Shown piece after piece: positions 16,311 to 25,402 of a DNA stretch of 64,000 nt. Origin of the DNA: DATLZM01 sp035559315 (lineage in GTDB: Bacteria; Actinomycetota; UBA4738; HRBIN12). A model generated the notes under the pieces. The model was not told the origin of the DNA. It did not search any database and saw only the letters and a program-made list of their open reading frames with translations. Numbering within the stretch: position 1 is the stretch's first letter; every line of letters begins with the position of its first letter. Location of the stretch: contig DATMBJ010000099.1 of assembly GCA_035559315.1 (NCBI GenBank), positions 1 through 64,000 on the forward strand, in the 5' to 3' direction. The translations under genes and the position numbers were made by a program.

Positions 16311-17074
16311 GCGGCGGACCCGTGCCCCCGTTCTCCTACGAGGAGCTCCGCCCCTTCGCGGACGCGATCCTCGAGGAGGCGGAGCGACGCGGAACGGCCC
16401 TGCGGCTCATGGGGGGCATGGCGATAAGGGATCGGTCCCGCGACCTCGGGGGCCTCGACGCCGGGAGCCGGCGCTACGCAGACCTGGACGTCGTCGGGAG
16501 GCTCCGGGAGGTACGGGCCCTGGACACGCTGTTCCGGGAACTGGGGTACGAGCCGGACCAGGCGGTCAACACCCAGTTCGGGACGGTTCGCCGTATCTAC
16601 CACCACCCGGCCGGGTTCCACGTGGACCTGGTCTTCGAGCGGCTCGAGTTCTGCCACGAGATCGACCTCCGCGGCCGCCTGGAGCTCGTTCCTCGGACCC
16701 TCGCGCCCGCGGACCTCGCGCTCCAGAAGCTCCAGATCGTCGAGCGGAACGAGAAGGACGTGATCGACCTCTTCCTGCTCCTCCTCAACCACGAGCTGCG
16801 CGAGCGGGACCACGGGGCGATCGAGGTCGACCGGATCGTCGGCCTCGCTGCGGACGACTGGGGCCTCTACACGACCGCGACCGACTTCCTCGCGGACGCG
16901 CTCGTGCTCGCCGCGAGGACGCCGATGCGCGAGGACGCCCGCGCCTTGGTCGCGGAGCGGATCGGGGAGCTCAGGGGCCGGATGGAGGCCGCCCCCAAGT
17001 CGGCCCGTTGGCGGCTGCGGAGCCGGGTCGGTCGCCGGGTCCGCTGGTACCGGGTCGTGGAGGAGATCACGTGA
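16307..17074 (+). CDS. Nucleotidyltransferase-fold protein
   Basis: 255 residues. The region ALRLMGGMAIRDRSRDL followed by RYADLDVVGRL looks like a nucleotidyltransferase fold, with DLD as the acidic pair. A later strand FHVDLVFERLEFCHEIDLRG holds a third acidic residue, then a helical C-terminal half. It resembles MenA/AbiEii-like or uncharacterised NTase proteins more than classical polymerases; activity is unproven. It overlaps the phosphoesterase (ATGA) and ends 28 nt before the kinase, so all are one transcript. No partner toxin or antitoxin is visible. Confidence 0.62.
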   Translation: MSGGPVPPFSYEELRPFADAILEEAERRGTALRLMGGMAIRDRSRDLGGLDAGSRRYADLDVVGRLREVRALDTLFRELGYEPDQAVNTQFGTVRRIYHHPAGFHVDLVFERLEFCHEIDLRGRLELVPRTLAPADLALQKLQIVERNEKDVIDLFLLLLNHELRERDHGAIEVDRIVGLAADDWGLYTTATDFLADALVLAARTPMREDARALVAERIGELRGRMEAAPKSARWRLRSRVGRRVRWYRVVEEIT

Positions 17075-17102
17075 CCGGGTGGGAGGAGGGCGGGCGCGAG
17101 CC

Positions 17103-18533
17103 GTGAACGTACTCGCGATCGACCAGGGAACCTCCGCCACCAAGGCCCTCGTCGTCTCCGACGAAGGAAGGGTCCTCGCGGAGGCCGAGGCGCCCGTCCG
17201 GCCCCGCGCGACCCCGGACGGCGGCGTCGAGCAGGACCCCGAGGAGCTGTGGGACTCGGTCGTAGAGGCCGGCGGGAAGGCGCTCGAAGAGGCCGGCGCT
17301 CCGGTGGAGGCCCTCGGCCTCGCCAACCAGGGCGAGACCGTCCTCGCGTGGGATCCGCGGACCGGCCGCCCGCTCTCCGCGGCGATCAGCTGGCAGGACG
17401 GACGAGCCGCGGACGTCTGCCGTCGGCTCGGGGCGCACGCGGAGGAGCTCCGCGAGATGACCGGGCTCCCCCTCGACCCCTACTTCTCGGCGCCGAAGAT
17501 CGCGTGGCTGCGCGAGCACCGCACGACCGAGGGCGTGGTCACGACGACCGACGCGTGGCTCCTCAACCGGCTCACCGGGCGGGCGGTGACCGACGCCGCC
17601 ACCGCCTCCCGAACCCTCCTCCTCGACCTGGACCTCGTGGAGTGGTCGCCCCGGGCCTGCGAGCTCTTCGGGGTCGACCCCGAAACCCTCCCCGAGATCC
17701 TGCCCTGCGCTGGCCTGGTCGGCGAGACCGGCGCGTTCGGGAACCGGCCCATCCCGGTGGCAGGGCTCGCCGTGGACCAGCAGGCCGCCCTGTTCGCGGA
17801 AGCGTGCCTGGAGCCCGGCGAGGCCAAGTGCACCTACGGGACCGGCGCGTTCCTCCTGGCCACGGTGGGGACGGCCGCCCGCCGTTCGCGCGCGGGCCTG
17901 GTCTCATGCGTCGCGTGGCGGCTGGACCGCACGACGTACTGCCTCGACGGCCAGGTGTTCTCGGCGGGTTCGGCGGTCGGCTGGCTCGCCGAGGTCGGCC
18001 TCATCCACGACCCGACGGACCTGGACCGCCTGGGCGGGTCGGTCCCCACCCCCGAAGGCGCTGCCTTCGTCCCGGGCCTCGCCGGGCTCGGGGCCCCGTT
18101 CTGGCGACCCGAGGCCCATGGAGCGTTCACGGGGCTCTCGCTCGCGACCACGCGGGCTCACCTGGTGCGGGCGTTCATCGAGGGCGTGGCCGCGAGCGTG
18201 GCATGGCTCGCCCGGGCTGTAGCCGAGGACCTGGGTTCCCCCCTCGCCCGGCTCCGCGTGGACGGCGGGCTCACGCGCTCGCGCACCCTGATGCAGACCC
18301 AGGCCGACCTGCTCCAGGCGCCGGTCGAGGTCTACCCTTCGCCCAACGCGACCGCCCTCGGCGTCGCGGCCTTCGCCCGGCTGGGCATGGGGTGGGCGCG
18401 GGACGCCCGGGAGGCGACCGGCGGGTGGCGGCCGGCCGCGGTGTACGAACCGGCTTGCTCCCTGGACGAGGCCGAGGCTCGCCTCCGGGCCTGGCGGGCG
18501 GCGGTCGAGGCGACCATGGACCTCCACGGCTAA
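17103..18533 (+). CDS. FGGY-family carbohydrate kinase, glycerol-kinase-like
   Basis: 476 residues. The ATPase signature VLAIDQGTSATKALV opens the protein. Substrate-side motifs follow: LANQGETVLAWDPRTG and ISWQDGR. Then LAVDQQAALFAEAC and CTYGTGAFLL match the glycerol kinase consensus GDQQAAL...K-x-TYGTG. LRVDGGLTRS near the end is the second phosphate-binding motif. It would phosphorylate glycerol or a related polyol or sugar. GTG 17103 is used after GGGAGGAGGG. The next gene, a GlpA-like dehydrogenase, starts 4 nt after its stop, which supports glycerol-like chemistry. Confidence 0.87.
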   Translation: MNVLAIDQGTSATKALVVSDEGRVLAEAEAPVRPRATPDGGVEQDPEELWDSVVEAGGKALEEAGAPVEALGLANQGETVLAWDPRTGRPLSAAISWQDGRAADVCRRLGAHAEELREMTGLPLDPYFSAPKIAWLREHRTTEGVVTTTDAWLLNRLTGRAVTDAATASRTLLLDLDLVEWSPRACELFGVDPETLPEILPCAGLVGETGAFGNRPIPVAGLAVDQQAALFAEACLEPGEAKCTYGTGAFLLATVGTAARRSRAGLVSCVAWRLDRTTYCLDGQVFSAGSAVGWLAEVGLIHDPTDLDRLGGSVPTPEGAAFVPGLAGLGAPFWRPEAHGAFTGLSLATTRAHLVRAFIEGVAASVAWLARAVAEDLGSPLARLRVDGGLTRSRTLMQTQADLLQAPVEVYPSPNATALGVAAFARLGMGWARDAREATGGWRPAAVYEPACSLDEAEARLRAWRAAVEATMDLHG

Positions 18534-18537
18534 GCGG

Positions 18538-19980
18538 ATGCCGGCCGGCCCCTACGACGTAGCGGTGATCGGGGCCGGGGTGGTGGGCGCGGCCGTGGCC
18601 CGCGAGCTCTGCCGCTACGAGTTGCGCATCGCGATCCTCGAGGGCGCCGACGATGTCGGCACCGGAACCAGCAAGGCGAACACCGCGATCTGGCACACCG
18701 GGTTCGACGCTCAACCCGGGAGCCTGGAGGCCGCGCTCCTTCGCCGGTCCCACCCCCTCCTCGAGCGCTACGCCGCCGAGGCCGGCGTCCCCTTCGAGAA
18801 GACCGGTGCCCTCCTCGTGGCCTGGAACGAGGACGAGCTCGCCCTCCTCCCCGAGGTGGAGACCCGGGCCCGGGCCAATGGGTACCTCCGGACCCGTCGC
18901 CTGAGCGCGCAGGAGCTCGCCCGCCGGGAGCCTCACCTCGGCCCCGGGGCCCGCGGGGCCATCGAGGTCCCGGACGAGGGCATCCTGTGCCCGTTCACGA
19001 CCCCCCTCGCCCTCGCCTCCGAGGCAGTTTTGAACGGGGCATCGCTGTTCCTCCGGGCGCCCGTGCAGGCCGCCCGCCGGGAGGGGGCTCTCCACGTGCT
19101 GACGACCCCGCGCGGCGACCTCGCGGCCGCCTGGGTCGTGAACGCCGCCGGGCTCCACGCGGACGAGGTCGACCGACTGTTCGGGCACGAGACCTTCACC
19201 ATCGTCCCGCGTCGGGGCGAGCTGATCGTGTTCGACAAGCTCGCGCGCCGCCTGCTGTCCCACGTCATCCTCCCGGTCCCGACCCAGCGCACGAAAGGCG
19301 TCCTGGTCGCCCCGACGGTCTTCGGCAACGTCCTCCTCGGCCCGACCGCGGAGGACGTGGACGACAAGACGGCCACCGCCACAACCGCGGCCGGGATCGC
19401 CCGGCTGCTGGAGGCGGGGAGGCGGATCCTGCCCCCGCTCCTCGATGAGGAGGTCACCGCCACCTACGCCGGGCTCCGGGCCGCCACCGAGATCCGCGAC
19501 TACCGGATCGAGGTCTACCCGGGAGAACGGTACGCGTGCGTCGGTGGCATCCGTTCCACCGGCCTCTCGGCCTGCCTCGGCATCGCCGAGCACGTCCGCG
19601 AGCGCCTCGAGGATGCGGGTCTCGCCCTGCGGCTCAAGCGCTCCTTCCGACCCGTGCGCATGCCCCCGGTCGGCGAGTCGGCACGCCGACCCCACGAGGA
19701 CGACGCCGCGATCGCCGCCGACCCCGACCACGGGCGTATCGTCTGTCACTGCGAGCGAGTGTCCCGTGCTGAGATCCTGGCCGCGTGCCGGGCGCCGATC
19801 CCGGCCCGCTCCCTCGACGGCCTCCGCCGCAGGACCCGGGCGCTGTTCGGGCGGTGCCAGGGGTTCTTCTGCGCGGAAGAGGTCACGCGCCTGCTCGTGG
19901 AAGCGAGCGGCACGGCCCCGGCCACGCTCCTGGGCCTGGCCGACCCGCCAGCCCCGGGTCCCCTGGAGGACAACAGGTGA
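18538..19980 (+). CDS. GlpA-like FAD dehydrogenase with C-terminal [2Fe-2S] BFD domain
   Basis: 480 residues. The DAO-type FAD fold starts VAVIGAGVVGAAVARELCRY and continues through GTSKANTAIWHTGFDAQPGS, a signature of GlpA/GlpD-like enzymes. At the C-terminus IVCHCERVSRAEIL (about 402, 404) and FGRCQGFFCAEE (about 440, 445) supply the four Cys of a BFD-type [2Fe-2S] domain, as in anaerobic glycerol 3-phosphate dehydrogenase GlpA. It should oxidise a polyol phosphate made by the adjacent kinase and pass electrons to the next flavoprotein. It overlaps that gene by 4 nt. Confidence 0.88.
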   Translation: MPAGPYDVAVIGAGVVGAAVARELCRYELRIAILEGADDVGTGTSKANTAIWHTGFDAQPGSLEAALLRRSHPLLERYAAEAGVPFEKTGALLVAWNEDELALLPEVETRARANGYLRTRRLSAQELARREPHLGPGARGAIEVPDEGILCPFTTPLALASEAVLNGASLFLRAPVQAARREGALHVLTTPRGDLAAAWVVNAAGLHADEVDRLFGHETFTIVPRRGELIVFDKLARRLLSHVILPVPTQRTKGVLVAPTVFGNVLLGPTAEDVDDKTATATTAAGIARLLEAGRRILPPLLDEEVTATYAGLRAATEIRDYRIEVYPGERYACVGGIRSTGLSACLGIAEHVRERLEDAGLALRLKRSFRPVRMPPVGESARRPHEDDAAIAADPDHGRIVCHCERVSRAEILAACRAPIPARSLDGLRRRTRALFGRCQGFFCAEEVTRLLVEASGTAPATLLGLADPPAPGPLEDNR

Positions 19981-21221
19981 GGCGGCGGTCGGTGGACGTG
20001 CTCGTGGTCGGAGCCGGGCCGTCGGGCCTTGCCGCGGCGGCCGCCGTTCGCCGCCTCGGGCTCGGCGAGGTCCTCGTGGTGGACCGCGACCGCGAGCCGG
20101 GGGGGATCCCCCGCCACACCCACCACACCGGGTTCGGCCTGCGGGACCTCCGTCGCGTCCTGTCGGGGCCGCGGTACGCGCGCGCGTGGCTCGCCGCCGC
20201 CGAGCGAGCCGGGGCCGAGGTGCTGGCGGAGACGAGCGTCACGGACTGGTGCGGCCCCACCACCCTGCGGGCGATCAGGCCCGACGGCCTGTGGGAGTTC
20301 GAGGCGGGCGCCGTGATCCTCGCCCAGGGATGCCGCGAGCGGCCTCGATCCGCCAGGCTCGTGCCGGGCGACCGACCCCTCGGCGTGTTCACCACGGGTT
20401 CCCTCCAGCGCGCGGTCTTCCTCGGAGGACTCCCCGTGGGGCAGCGAGCGGTGGTCGTGGGCGCCGAACATGTGAGCTTCTCCGCGCTCCTCACGCTCCG
20501 ACGTGCGGGAGCACGGGCCGTCGCGATGGTGACCGAGCACGAGCGCGATCAGACGTCCCTGCCACTCCGCCTGGCGACCGCGGTACGGATGGGAGTGCCG
20601 ATCCTCACGGGGGCCAGGGTCACCCGGATCGTCGGTTCCCGCCGCGTCGAGGCCGTGGAGGTGACGGACCTGGACCGCGGGAACCTCACACGGATCCCCT
20701 GCGACGCGGTCGTCTTCACCGGGGACTGGATCCCCGAGTACGAGCTCGTCCGCCTCGGCGGGCTCGCCCTCGACCCCGGGACGCGGGGGCCGAGGATCGA
20801 CGACACAGGCCGGACGTCGCGCCCGGGGGTCTTCGCGGTCGGGAACCTCGTTCACGCGGCGGAGCCCGCCGACGTCGCCTCGAGGTGCGGGTGGGACGTC
20901 GCCGCGGCGGTTCGCAGATACCTGGAGGGGGGCGGATCGCCCTTCACTCCCATCCCGATCGAGGTGGAACCTCCCCTCACCTGGGTCTCGCCCAACGCGG
21001 TCTGCCCTGGGGCCTCGGGGGTCCCCCACGGCGCCTTCCTCCTCCGGGCCGATCGGTTCGCGGGCCCCGGAGCGATCGACGTGTGCCAGGGCGAGCGGAG
21101 GCTCCTTTCCGTACGCGTCCGCCGTCTCGTCCCGAACCGCTCCATCCGCGTGAAGGCCGACCCGCTCCCCTCGGTGGATCCCGCCGCGGGCCCCGTGCGG
21201 GTTCGGTTCCTGGAGGGTTGA
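19977..21221 (+). CDS. NAD(P)/FAD-dependent oxidoreductase, GlpB/HcnB-like partner
   Basis: 414 residues. VLVVGAGPSGLAAAAAVRRL begins a first Rossmann fold; a second nucleotide site reads RAVVVGAEHVSFSALLTLRR, in which the usual GxGxxG is altered. GVFAVGNLVHAAEPAD is the late FAD motif. The C-terminal 90 residues (from about PIPIEVEPPLTWVSPN) are an extra beta-rich domain. In Thermotoga-like loci a GlpK-GlpA-NADH oxidase set is organised in this way, so it is probably the electron-accepting partner of the preceding GlpA-like protein. It is the last gene of the operon, before the T-run terminator. Confidence 0.8.
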   Translation: MRRRSVDVLVVGAGPSGLAAAAAVRRLGLGEVLVVDRDREPGGIPRHTHHTGFGLRDLRRVLSGPRYARAWLAAAERAGAEVLAETSVTDWCGPTTLRAIRPDGLWEFEAGAVILAQGCRERPRSARLVPGDRPLGVFTTGSLQRAVFLGGLPVGQRAVVVGAEHVSFSALLTLRRAGARAVAMVTEHERDQTSLPLRLATAVRMGVPILTGARVTRIVGSRRVEAVEVTDLDRGNLTRIPCDAVVFTGDWIPEYELVRLGGLALDPGTRGPRIDDTGRTSRPGVFAVGNLVHAAEPADVASRCGWDVAAAVRRYLEGGGSPFTPIPIEVEPPLTWVSPNAVCPGASGVPHGAFLLRADRFAGPGAIDVCQGERRLLSVRVRRLVPNRSIRVKADPLPSVDPAAGPVRVRFLEG

Positions 21222-21262
21222 CCTGACCCCTACGTCACCTCCTCCGGGGCCGAGGAGGAGCC

Positions 21263-21287
21263 CTCGACGGAACGATTCGAGGTTTTC
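21263..21287 (+). terminator. Intrinsic terminator of the accessory catabolic operon
   Basis: Stem CCTCGA / TCGAGG with a 9-nt loop is followed directly by TTTT. A second hairpin, CTCCTC / GAGGAG, lies just upstream (21241-21259). True T-run terminators are rare in this window, so this one stands out. Confidence 0.65.
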
Positions 21288-21326
21288 CTAGCGCTCGACC
21301 GGCAGGAACCTGTACCATCCGGCGGG

Positions 21327-21719
21327 ATGGAGGAGGCGTACCGGATCGGGGAGGCGGCGGCCCTGCTCGGCGTGAGGGTCGAGACGCTCCGTCGGTGGGA
21401 GCGGGACGGCAAGCTCGCGGTCACCCGCACGCCCGGTGGCCAGCGCCTCGTTCCTGCCGCGGAGGTGGCCCGGATCCTCGCCGAGCGACGCGGGGAGCCC
21501 GAGCCGGCGGCCCTCTCCACCCGGAACCGGTTCCCGGGCGTCGTGACCCGGGTCGAGCGGGACCGGGTGATGGCCGCCGTGGAGATCCTCGCCGGGCCGC
21601 ACCGGATCCTCGCGCTCATCACGCGGGAGGCGGCGGACGAGATGAAGCTCCGGCCCGGGATGCGGGCGGTGGCGATGGTGAAGGCCACCTCGGTGATGGT
21701 CGAGGTGCCCGAGGGGTGA
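21327..21719 (+). CDS. MerR/BldC-type HTH plus Mop (TOBE) molybdate-binding regulator
   Basis: 130 residues. YRIGEAAALLGVRVETLRRW and LAVTRTPGGQRLVPAAEVAR form a MerR-like HTH. From about residue 67 a Mop domain follows (TRNRFPGVVTRVERDRVMAA ... MKLRPGMRAVAMVKATSVMV), which binds molybdate or tungstate oxyanions. The domain pair is a known type of Mo-responsive regulator. It overlaps the next gene, a MOT1-type transporter, by 4 nt (GTGA), so it should control molybdate uptake. ATG 21327 lies 8 nt after TACCAT (21313-21318). Confidence 0.88.
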   Translation: MEEAYRIGEAAALLGVRVETLRRWERDGKLAVTRTPGGQRLVPAAEVARILAERRGEPEPAALSTRNRFPGVVTRVERDRVMAAVEILAGPHRILALITREAADEMKLRPGMRAVAMVKATSVMVEVPEG

Positions 21720-22915
21720 GTGCGCGACCCGAGGGGCCGGGGCCCGCCGCGGCGGGTGGAGGGGGCGCCTTGAGGGTCGGGCTGGGCGAGGCGGCCGGGG
21801 CCGTCGCGGACCTCGGCGTCCTCGTGCCGCTCGCCGCCGCCCTGATCCTCGTGAACGGCCTCGACCCGGGCGCCGTGTTCGTCTGCGCGGGGCTCACGGT
21901 CCTCGGCTCCGGCCTGTTCTTCCGGGTCCCGTTCCCGGTCCAGCCGCTCAAGGCGCTGACCGCGGTCGCGGTGGCGAGCCTCGCGTCCCCCGAGGTGATC
22001 CACGCCGCCGGCATCGAGCTCGGGCTCCTCCTCCTCCTGCTCTCCCTCCGCCACGTCGCCGACGCCGTCGCCCGGCTCTTCACGAAGCCCGTGGTGCGCG
22101 CGCTCCAGCTCGGGGTCGGCGTCCTCCTCGTCCTGGCCGCGGCCCGGCTCGCCCTCCGTCCCCCCGAGGTCTTCCGCGGGGTCCCGCCCTCGCCGTGGCC
22201 GTTCGCGCTGATGCTCGCGACCGGCGCGGGCGTGGCGCTCGCCGCGCACCGCCGGCGCTACGGCGGCGCCCTCGCCCTCCTCGGCGCGGGGCTGCTCACC
22301 ACGCTCCTCGCGGCGCGGCCGGACCTCGGGGGTCCGGCGCCGGCCCTCCCCTCGCCGTCGCTCCCGGACGCCGGGGCCTTCGCCCGCGCCTTCCTGTTCC
22401 TCGTGGTCCCCCAGCTGCCCCTCACCTTCGGGAACGCCGTGGTGGCGGTCTCGGACCTCGCCCGGGAGGAGTTCGGCCCGCGGGCCCGGCGGGTCACGCC
22501 GTCCAACGTCTGTCGCTCGGCGGGGGTCGCGAACGTCCTCTCGGGCATCCTCGGCGGGATGCCGATGTGCCACGGCGCGGGCGGCCTCACCGCGCACGTC
22601 CGCCTGGGGGCCCGCACGGCCGGGATGAACGTCCTCCTGGGCGCGGCGCTCCTCGCCCTGGGAGCGCTCTTCCCGCGCCACGTGCTCGCGCTCCTCGGCT
22701 TGCTCCCGGTCTGGGGCCTGGCGGGCTTCCTGGCCTACGCGGGGATCCGCCACGCGCTCCTCGTCCGGGACCTCCGGGGCTCGGCCCTCGCGGTCGCGGT
22801 GGTCGCCGGCGCGCTCGGGGCCTGGCTCGGCAACCTCGCGGTGACCGCCGGCCTCGCGCTCCTGGCGGTGCACGGAGCCGGGCTCCGCCGCCTGGCGGCG
22901 CCCCGCAGCCGGTAG
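21716..22915 (+). CDS. MOT1-family molybdate/sulfate transporter
   Basis: 399 residues, about 10-11 hydrophobic helices. LGEAAGAVADLGVLVPLAAA near the start and QLPLTFGNAVVAVSDLAREEF are characteristic of MFS_MOT1 (PF16983) transporters. FPVQPLKALTAVAVA and GGMPMCHGAGGLTAHVRLGAR are further family blocks; the last is related to SulP-like anion transporters. The GTG at 21716 overlaps the regulator stop; an alternative TTG at 21770 follows GGAGGGGGCG. With the upstream Mop regulator it forms a two-gene molybdate module. Confidence 0.88.
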   Translation: MSARPEGPGPAAAGGGGALRVGLGEAAGAVADLGVLVPLAAALILVNGLDPGAVFVCAGLTVLGSGLFFRVPFPVQPLKALTAVAVASLASPEVIHAAGIELGLLLLLLSLRHVADAVARLFTKPVVRALQLGVGVLLVLAAARLALRPPEVFRGVPPSPWPFALMLATGAGVALAAHRRRYGGALALLGAGLLTTLLAARPDLGGPAPALPSPSLPDAGAFARAFLFLVVPQLPLTFGNAVVAVSDLAREEFGPRARRVTPSNVCRSAGVANVLSGILGGMPMCHGAGGLTAHVRLGARTAGMNVLLGAALLALGALFPRHVLALLGLLPVWGLAGFLAYAGIRHALLVRDLRGSALAVAVVAGALGAWLGNLAVTAGLALLAVHGAGLRRLAAPRSR

Positions 22916-22924
22916 CATCGGCCC

Positions 22925-23545
22925 GTGGCCGAGTCCGCGCCCGCCCGCCCCGCCGAGCGCCCCGGGCCGCTCGCGTTCCTCCGCGAGCTGCCGGGCCTGG
23001 TCCTGCTCGCGCTCCTCCTCGCCTTCGTCGTCAAGGCCCTGTTCGTGCAGGCCTTCTACATCCCCTCGGGCTCGATGGAGCCGACCCTCCTCCCCGGCGA
23101 CCGGGTCCTCGTCAACAAGATCCCCTACTACCTCCACGACCCCGCGCGCGGCGACGTCGTGGTGTTCGAGGATCCCAACGCACGCCCCACGACCGAGGGA
23201 TGGCTCGCCCGCGCGCTCCACTGGTTCACCGACGGCCTGGGGTTCACCCGCCCCTCCCAGGAGGACTTCGTGAAGCGCGTGATCGGGCTCCCCGGCGACG
23301 TCGTGGAGGGGAAGCGGGGGAAGGTCTTCGTGAACGGCGAGCCCCTGCGCGAACCCTACCTCGCCGGGCGCACCCGCCCGTTCGCACCGGTCGAGGTGCC
23401 CGCGGGGCAGCTCTTCGTGCTCGGCGACAACCGAGGGGCGTCCAACGACTCCCGGTTCGGCCTGGGGTTCGTCCCGATCGAGAACGTGATCGGCAAGGCG
23501 TTCGTCGTGATCTGGCCGCCGTCCCGGGCCGGCCTGATCCGCTGA
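22925..23545 (+). CDS. lepB: Signal peptidase I
   Basis: 206 residues. A single N-terminal transmembrane helix (LPGLVLLALLLAFVVKALFV) anchors an external S26 domain. FYIPSGSMEPTLLPGDRVLV carries the Ser nucleophile (about 49), VKRVIGLPGDVVEG the Lys base (about 116), and FVLGDNRGASNDSR the conserved box E. It cleaves Sec signal peptides. GTG 22925 follows TAGCAT (22913-22918) by 6 nt, sharing the 12-nt string CATCGGCCCGTG with the start of the 4390 gene. Confidence 0.95.
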   Translation: MAESAPARPAERPGPLAFLRELPGLVLLALLLAFVVKALFVQAFYIPSGSMEPTLLPGDRVLVNKIPYYLHDPARGDVVVFEDPNARPTTEGWLARALHWFTDGLGFTRPSQEDFVKRVIGLPGDVVEGKRGKVFVNGEPLREPYLAGRTRPFAPVEVPAGQLFVLGDNRGASNDSRFGLGFVPIENVIGKAFVVIWPPSRAGLIR

Positions 23546-23555
23546 GGCGGCCCGC

Positions 23556-23942
23556 GTGCGCGGCGCGCTCATCGGGGTCGGCGTCGCCCTCGTGGCCTGG
23601 GCCGCGCTCGTGGCCGGCCTGGCCCTCGCCGGGCGGCGGAGCGCGGCCCGCGAGCTCGCCGCGTTCCTCCCGAACCTGCTCCTGCTGTTCCGTGGCCTCC
23701 TGCGCGACCCCCGCGTGTCGCTCGGGGCCAAGGCCCTCCTGGTCCTCGCCGTGGCCTGGGTGGCGTCGCCGATCGACCTCGTGCCGGAGTTCGTCCCCCT
23801 GGCCGGCCCCCTCGACGACGCGATCGTGGCCGCCCTCGTGCTCCGGGCCGTGCTCCGCCGGACCGACCGCGCCGTCCTCCTCGAGCACTGGCGCGGGGAT
23901 CCCGCCACCCTCGACCGGCTCGTGGGGCGGGTCCGCCCCTAG
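23556..23942 (+). CDS. YkvA-family DUF1232 membrane protein
   Basis: 128 residues. A leading transmembrane segment (LIGVGVALVAWAALVAGLAL) is followed by the DUF1232 signature ASPIDLVPEFVPLAGPLDDA. The function of this widespread family is unknown. It starts 10 nt after lepB and ends overlapping by 4 bp the 3' end of the CCA-adding enzyme gene on the other strand. Confidence 0.88.
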   Translation: MRGALIGVGVALVAWAALVAGLALAGRRSAARELAAFLPNLLLLFRGLLRDPRVSLGAKALLVLAVAWVASPIDLVPEFVPLAGPLDDAIVAALVLRAVLRRTDRAVLLEHWRGDPATLDRLVGRVRP

Positions 23943-25336
23943 CGGAGCCCCTTCTCCCTGGCCCAGGCGTCGAGGGCGGCGCGGGCCTCCTCCTCGCTCA
24001 TCGGTCCCCGCTCGAGGCGCAGCTCCATCAGGTGGTCGAGGGCCTCCCCGACCAGCGGGCCCGGGGGGATCCCCAGGTGCTCCATCACCTGGTGCCCGTC
24101 GAGCGGGGGCCGCAGCGCCTGGAGGTTCTCCTGCTCCGCGAGGCGCGCGATCCGCTCCTCGAGCTCGTCCTGGGCCGCCGCGAGCTGCCGGGCCTTGAAC
24201 GGGTTGCGGGTCGTGCAGTCCGCCCGGGTGAGCTGGTTCAGCCGGTCGAGGAGGGGGCCCGCGTCCCGCACGTACCGGCGGACGGCGCTGTCGCTCCAGC
24301 CCGCGCGGTACGTGTGGAACCGCAGGTGCATCTCGACCAGCTTGGCCACGTCCTCGACCACGTCGTTCGGGTAGCGGAGCGCCCGGAGCCGTTCCCGCGC
24401 CATGCGGGCCCCGACCACGTCGTGGTGGAGGAACTGGACCCCCTCGGGCGTGATCTGGCGGGTCCTCGGCTTCCCGATGTCGTGCAGGAGCGCCGCCAGG
24501 CGCAGCACGAGGTCCGGCTCGCACCGCTCGACCACCGCGTAGGTGTGGCGCAGCACGTCCTTGTGCTTGTGCACCGGGTCCTGCTCGAGCTTGAGGGCCG
24601 GGAGCTCCGGCAGGAACTCCTCCGCGAGGCCCGTCTCGACGATCAGCTCGAGCCCGCGCGACGGCTTGGCCCCGAGCAGGAGCTTGTTGAGCTCCTCCTG
24701 GATCCTCTCCGCGGAGACGATCCGGATCCGGTCCTTCATGCGCCGCATCGCCTCCACCACGCGCGGGACCGGCACGACCTCGAGCTGCGAGGCGAACCGG
24801 GCCGCGCGGAGCATCCGCAGCGGATCGTCGGCGAAGGACACCTCGGGCTCGAGGGGGGTATCGAGGCGCTTGGCCGCGAGGTCCCGGAGGCCCCCGAAGG
24901 GGTCGAGGAAGGTCCCCTCCGGCAGGCGAACGGCCATCGCGTTGATCGTGAAGTCGCGCCGGGAGAGGTCGGTCCGGATATCGCGGGCGAACGTGACCGC
25001 GGGCTTCCGCTGGTCCTCGGGGTAGACCTCCTCCCGGAACGTGGTGATCTCGAGCCGCCGCCCGTCCTTGCGGGCGCCCACCGTCCCGAACCGCACCCCG
25101 ACCATGTACAGGGCGTCCGCCCACCCCCGCAGGACGCGGATCGTCTCGTGCGGCGTCGCGTCGGTGGCGAAGTCCAGCTCCTGGTCCTCCCGGGCCCGGC
25201 CGAGGAACAGGTCGCGGACCGCGCCGCCCACGAGGTACAGCTCGTGGCCGGCGGCGTGGAAGCGCTCGCCGAGCTCCCGGGCAAGGGGGTCGACCTCGAC
25301 CGCCGCGCCCACCTCGGGCTCCGTCCGTCGGGGCAT
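23939..25336 (-). CDS. CCA tRNA nucleotidyltransferase
   Basis: 465 residues. ELYLVGGAVRDLFLGRAR and ELDFATDATPHET hold the class II nucleotidyltransferase active site (GGxVRD, D-x-D). TDLSRRDFTINAMAVRLPEG is the second conserved block, and LLHDIGKPRTR is an HD domain, the layout of the actinobacterial enzyme (Rv3907c-like). It adds or repairs tRNA 3' CCA ends; both tRNA genes here lack encoded CCA, so they depend on it. ATG 25336 follows TATCCT by 9 nt on this strand, a leaderless pattern. Confidence 0.95.
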   Translation of the reverse strand: MPRRTEPEVGAAVEVDPLARELGERFHAAGHELYLVGGAVRDLFLGRAREDQELDFATDATPHETIRVLRGWADALYMVGVRFGTVGARKDGRRLEITTFREEVYPEDQRKPAVTFARDIRTDLSRRDFTINAMAVRLPEGTFLDPFGGLRDLAAKRLDTPLEPEVSFADDPLRMLRAARFASQLEVVPVPRVVEAMRRMKDRIRIVSAERIQEELNKLLLGAKPSRGLELIVETGLAEEFLPELPALKLEQDPVHKHKDVLRHTYAVVERCEPDLVLRLAALLHDIGKPRTRQITPEGVQFLHHDVVGARMARERLRALRYPNDVVEDVAKLVEMHLRFHTYRAGWSDSAVRRYVRDAGPLLDRLNQLTRADCTTRNPFKARQLAAAQDELEERIARLAEQENLQALRPPLDGHQVMEHLGIPPGPLVGEALDHLMELRLERGPMSEEEARAALDAWAREKGLR

Positions 25337-25402
25337 GACCCCCGAAGGATACCCTCGGCCCTCGGGCCGCCCCGGCCGAGGGGTCCGGTGTACCGTGCGG
25401 CC

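Noticed and set aside
16307..17074. NTase-fold gene as an AbiEii-like toxin of a defence system
   Set aside because: No antitoxin-like partner; it is embedded with ATGA coupling in a metabolic operon.
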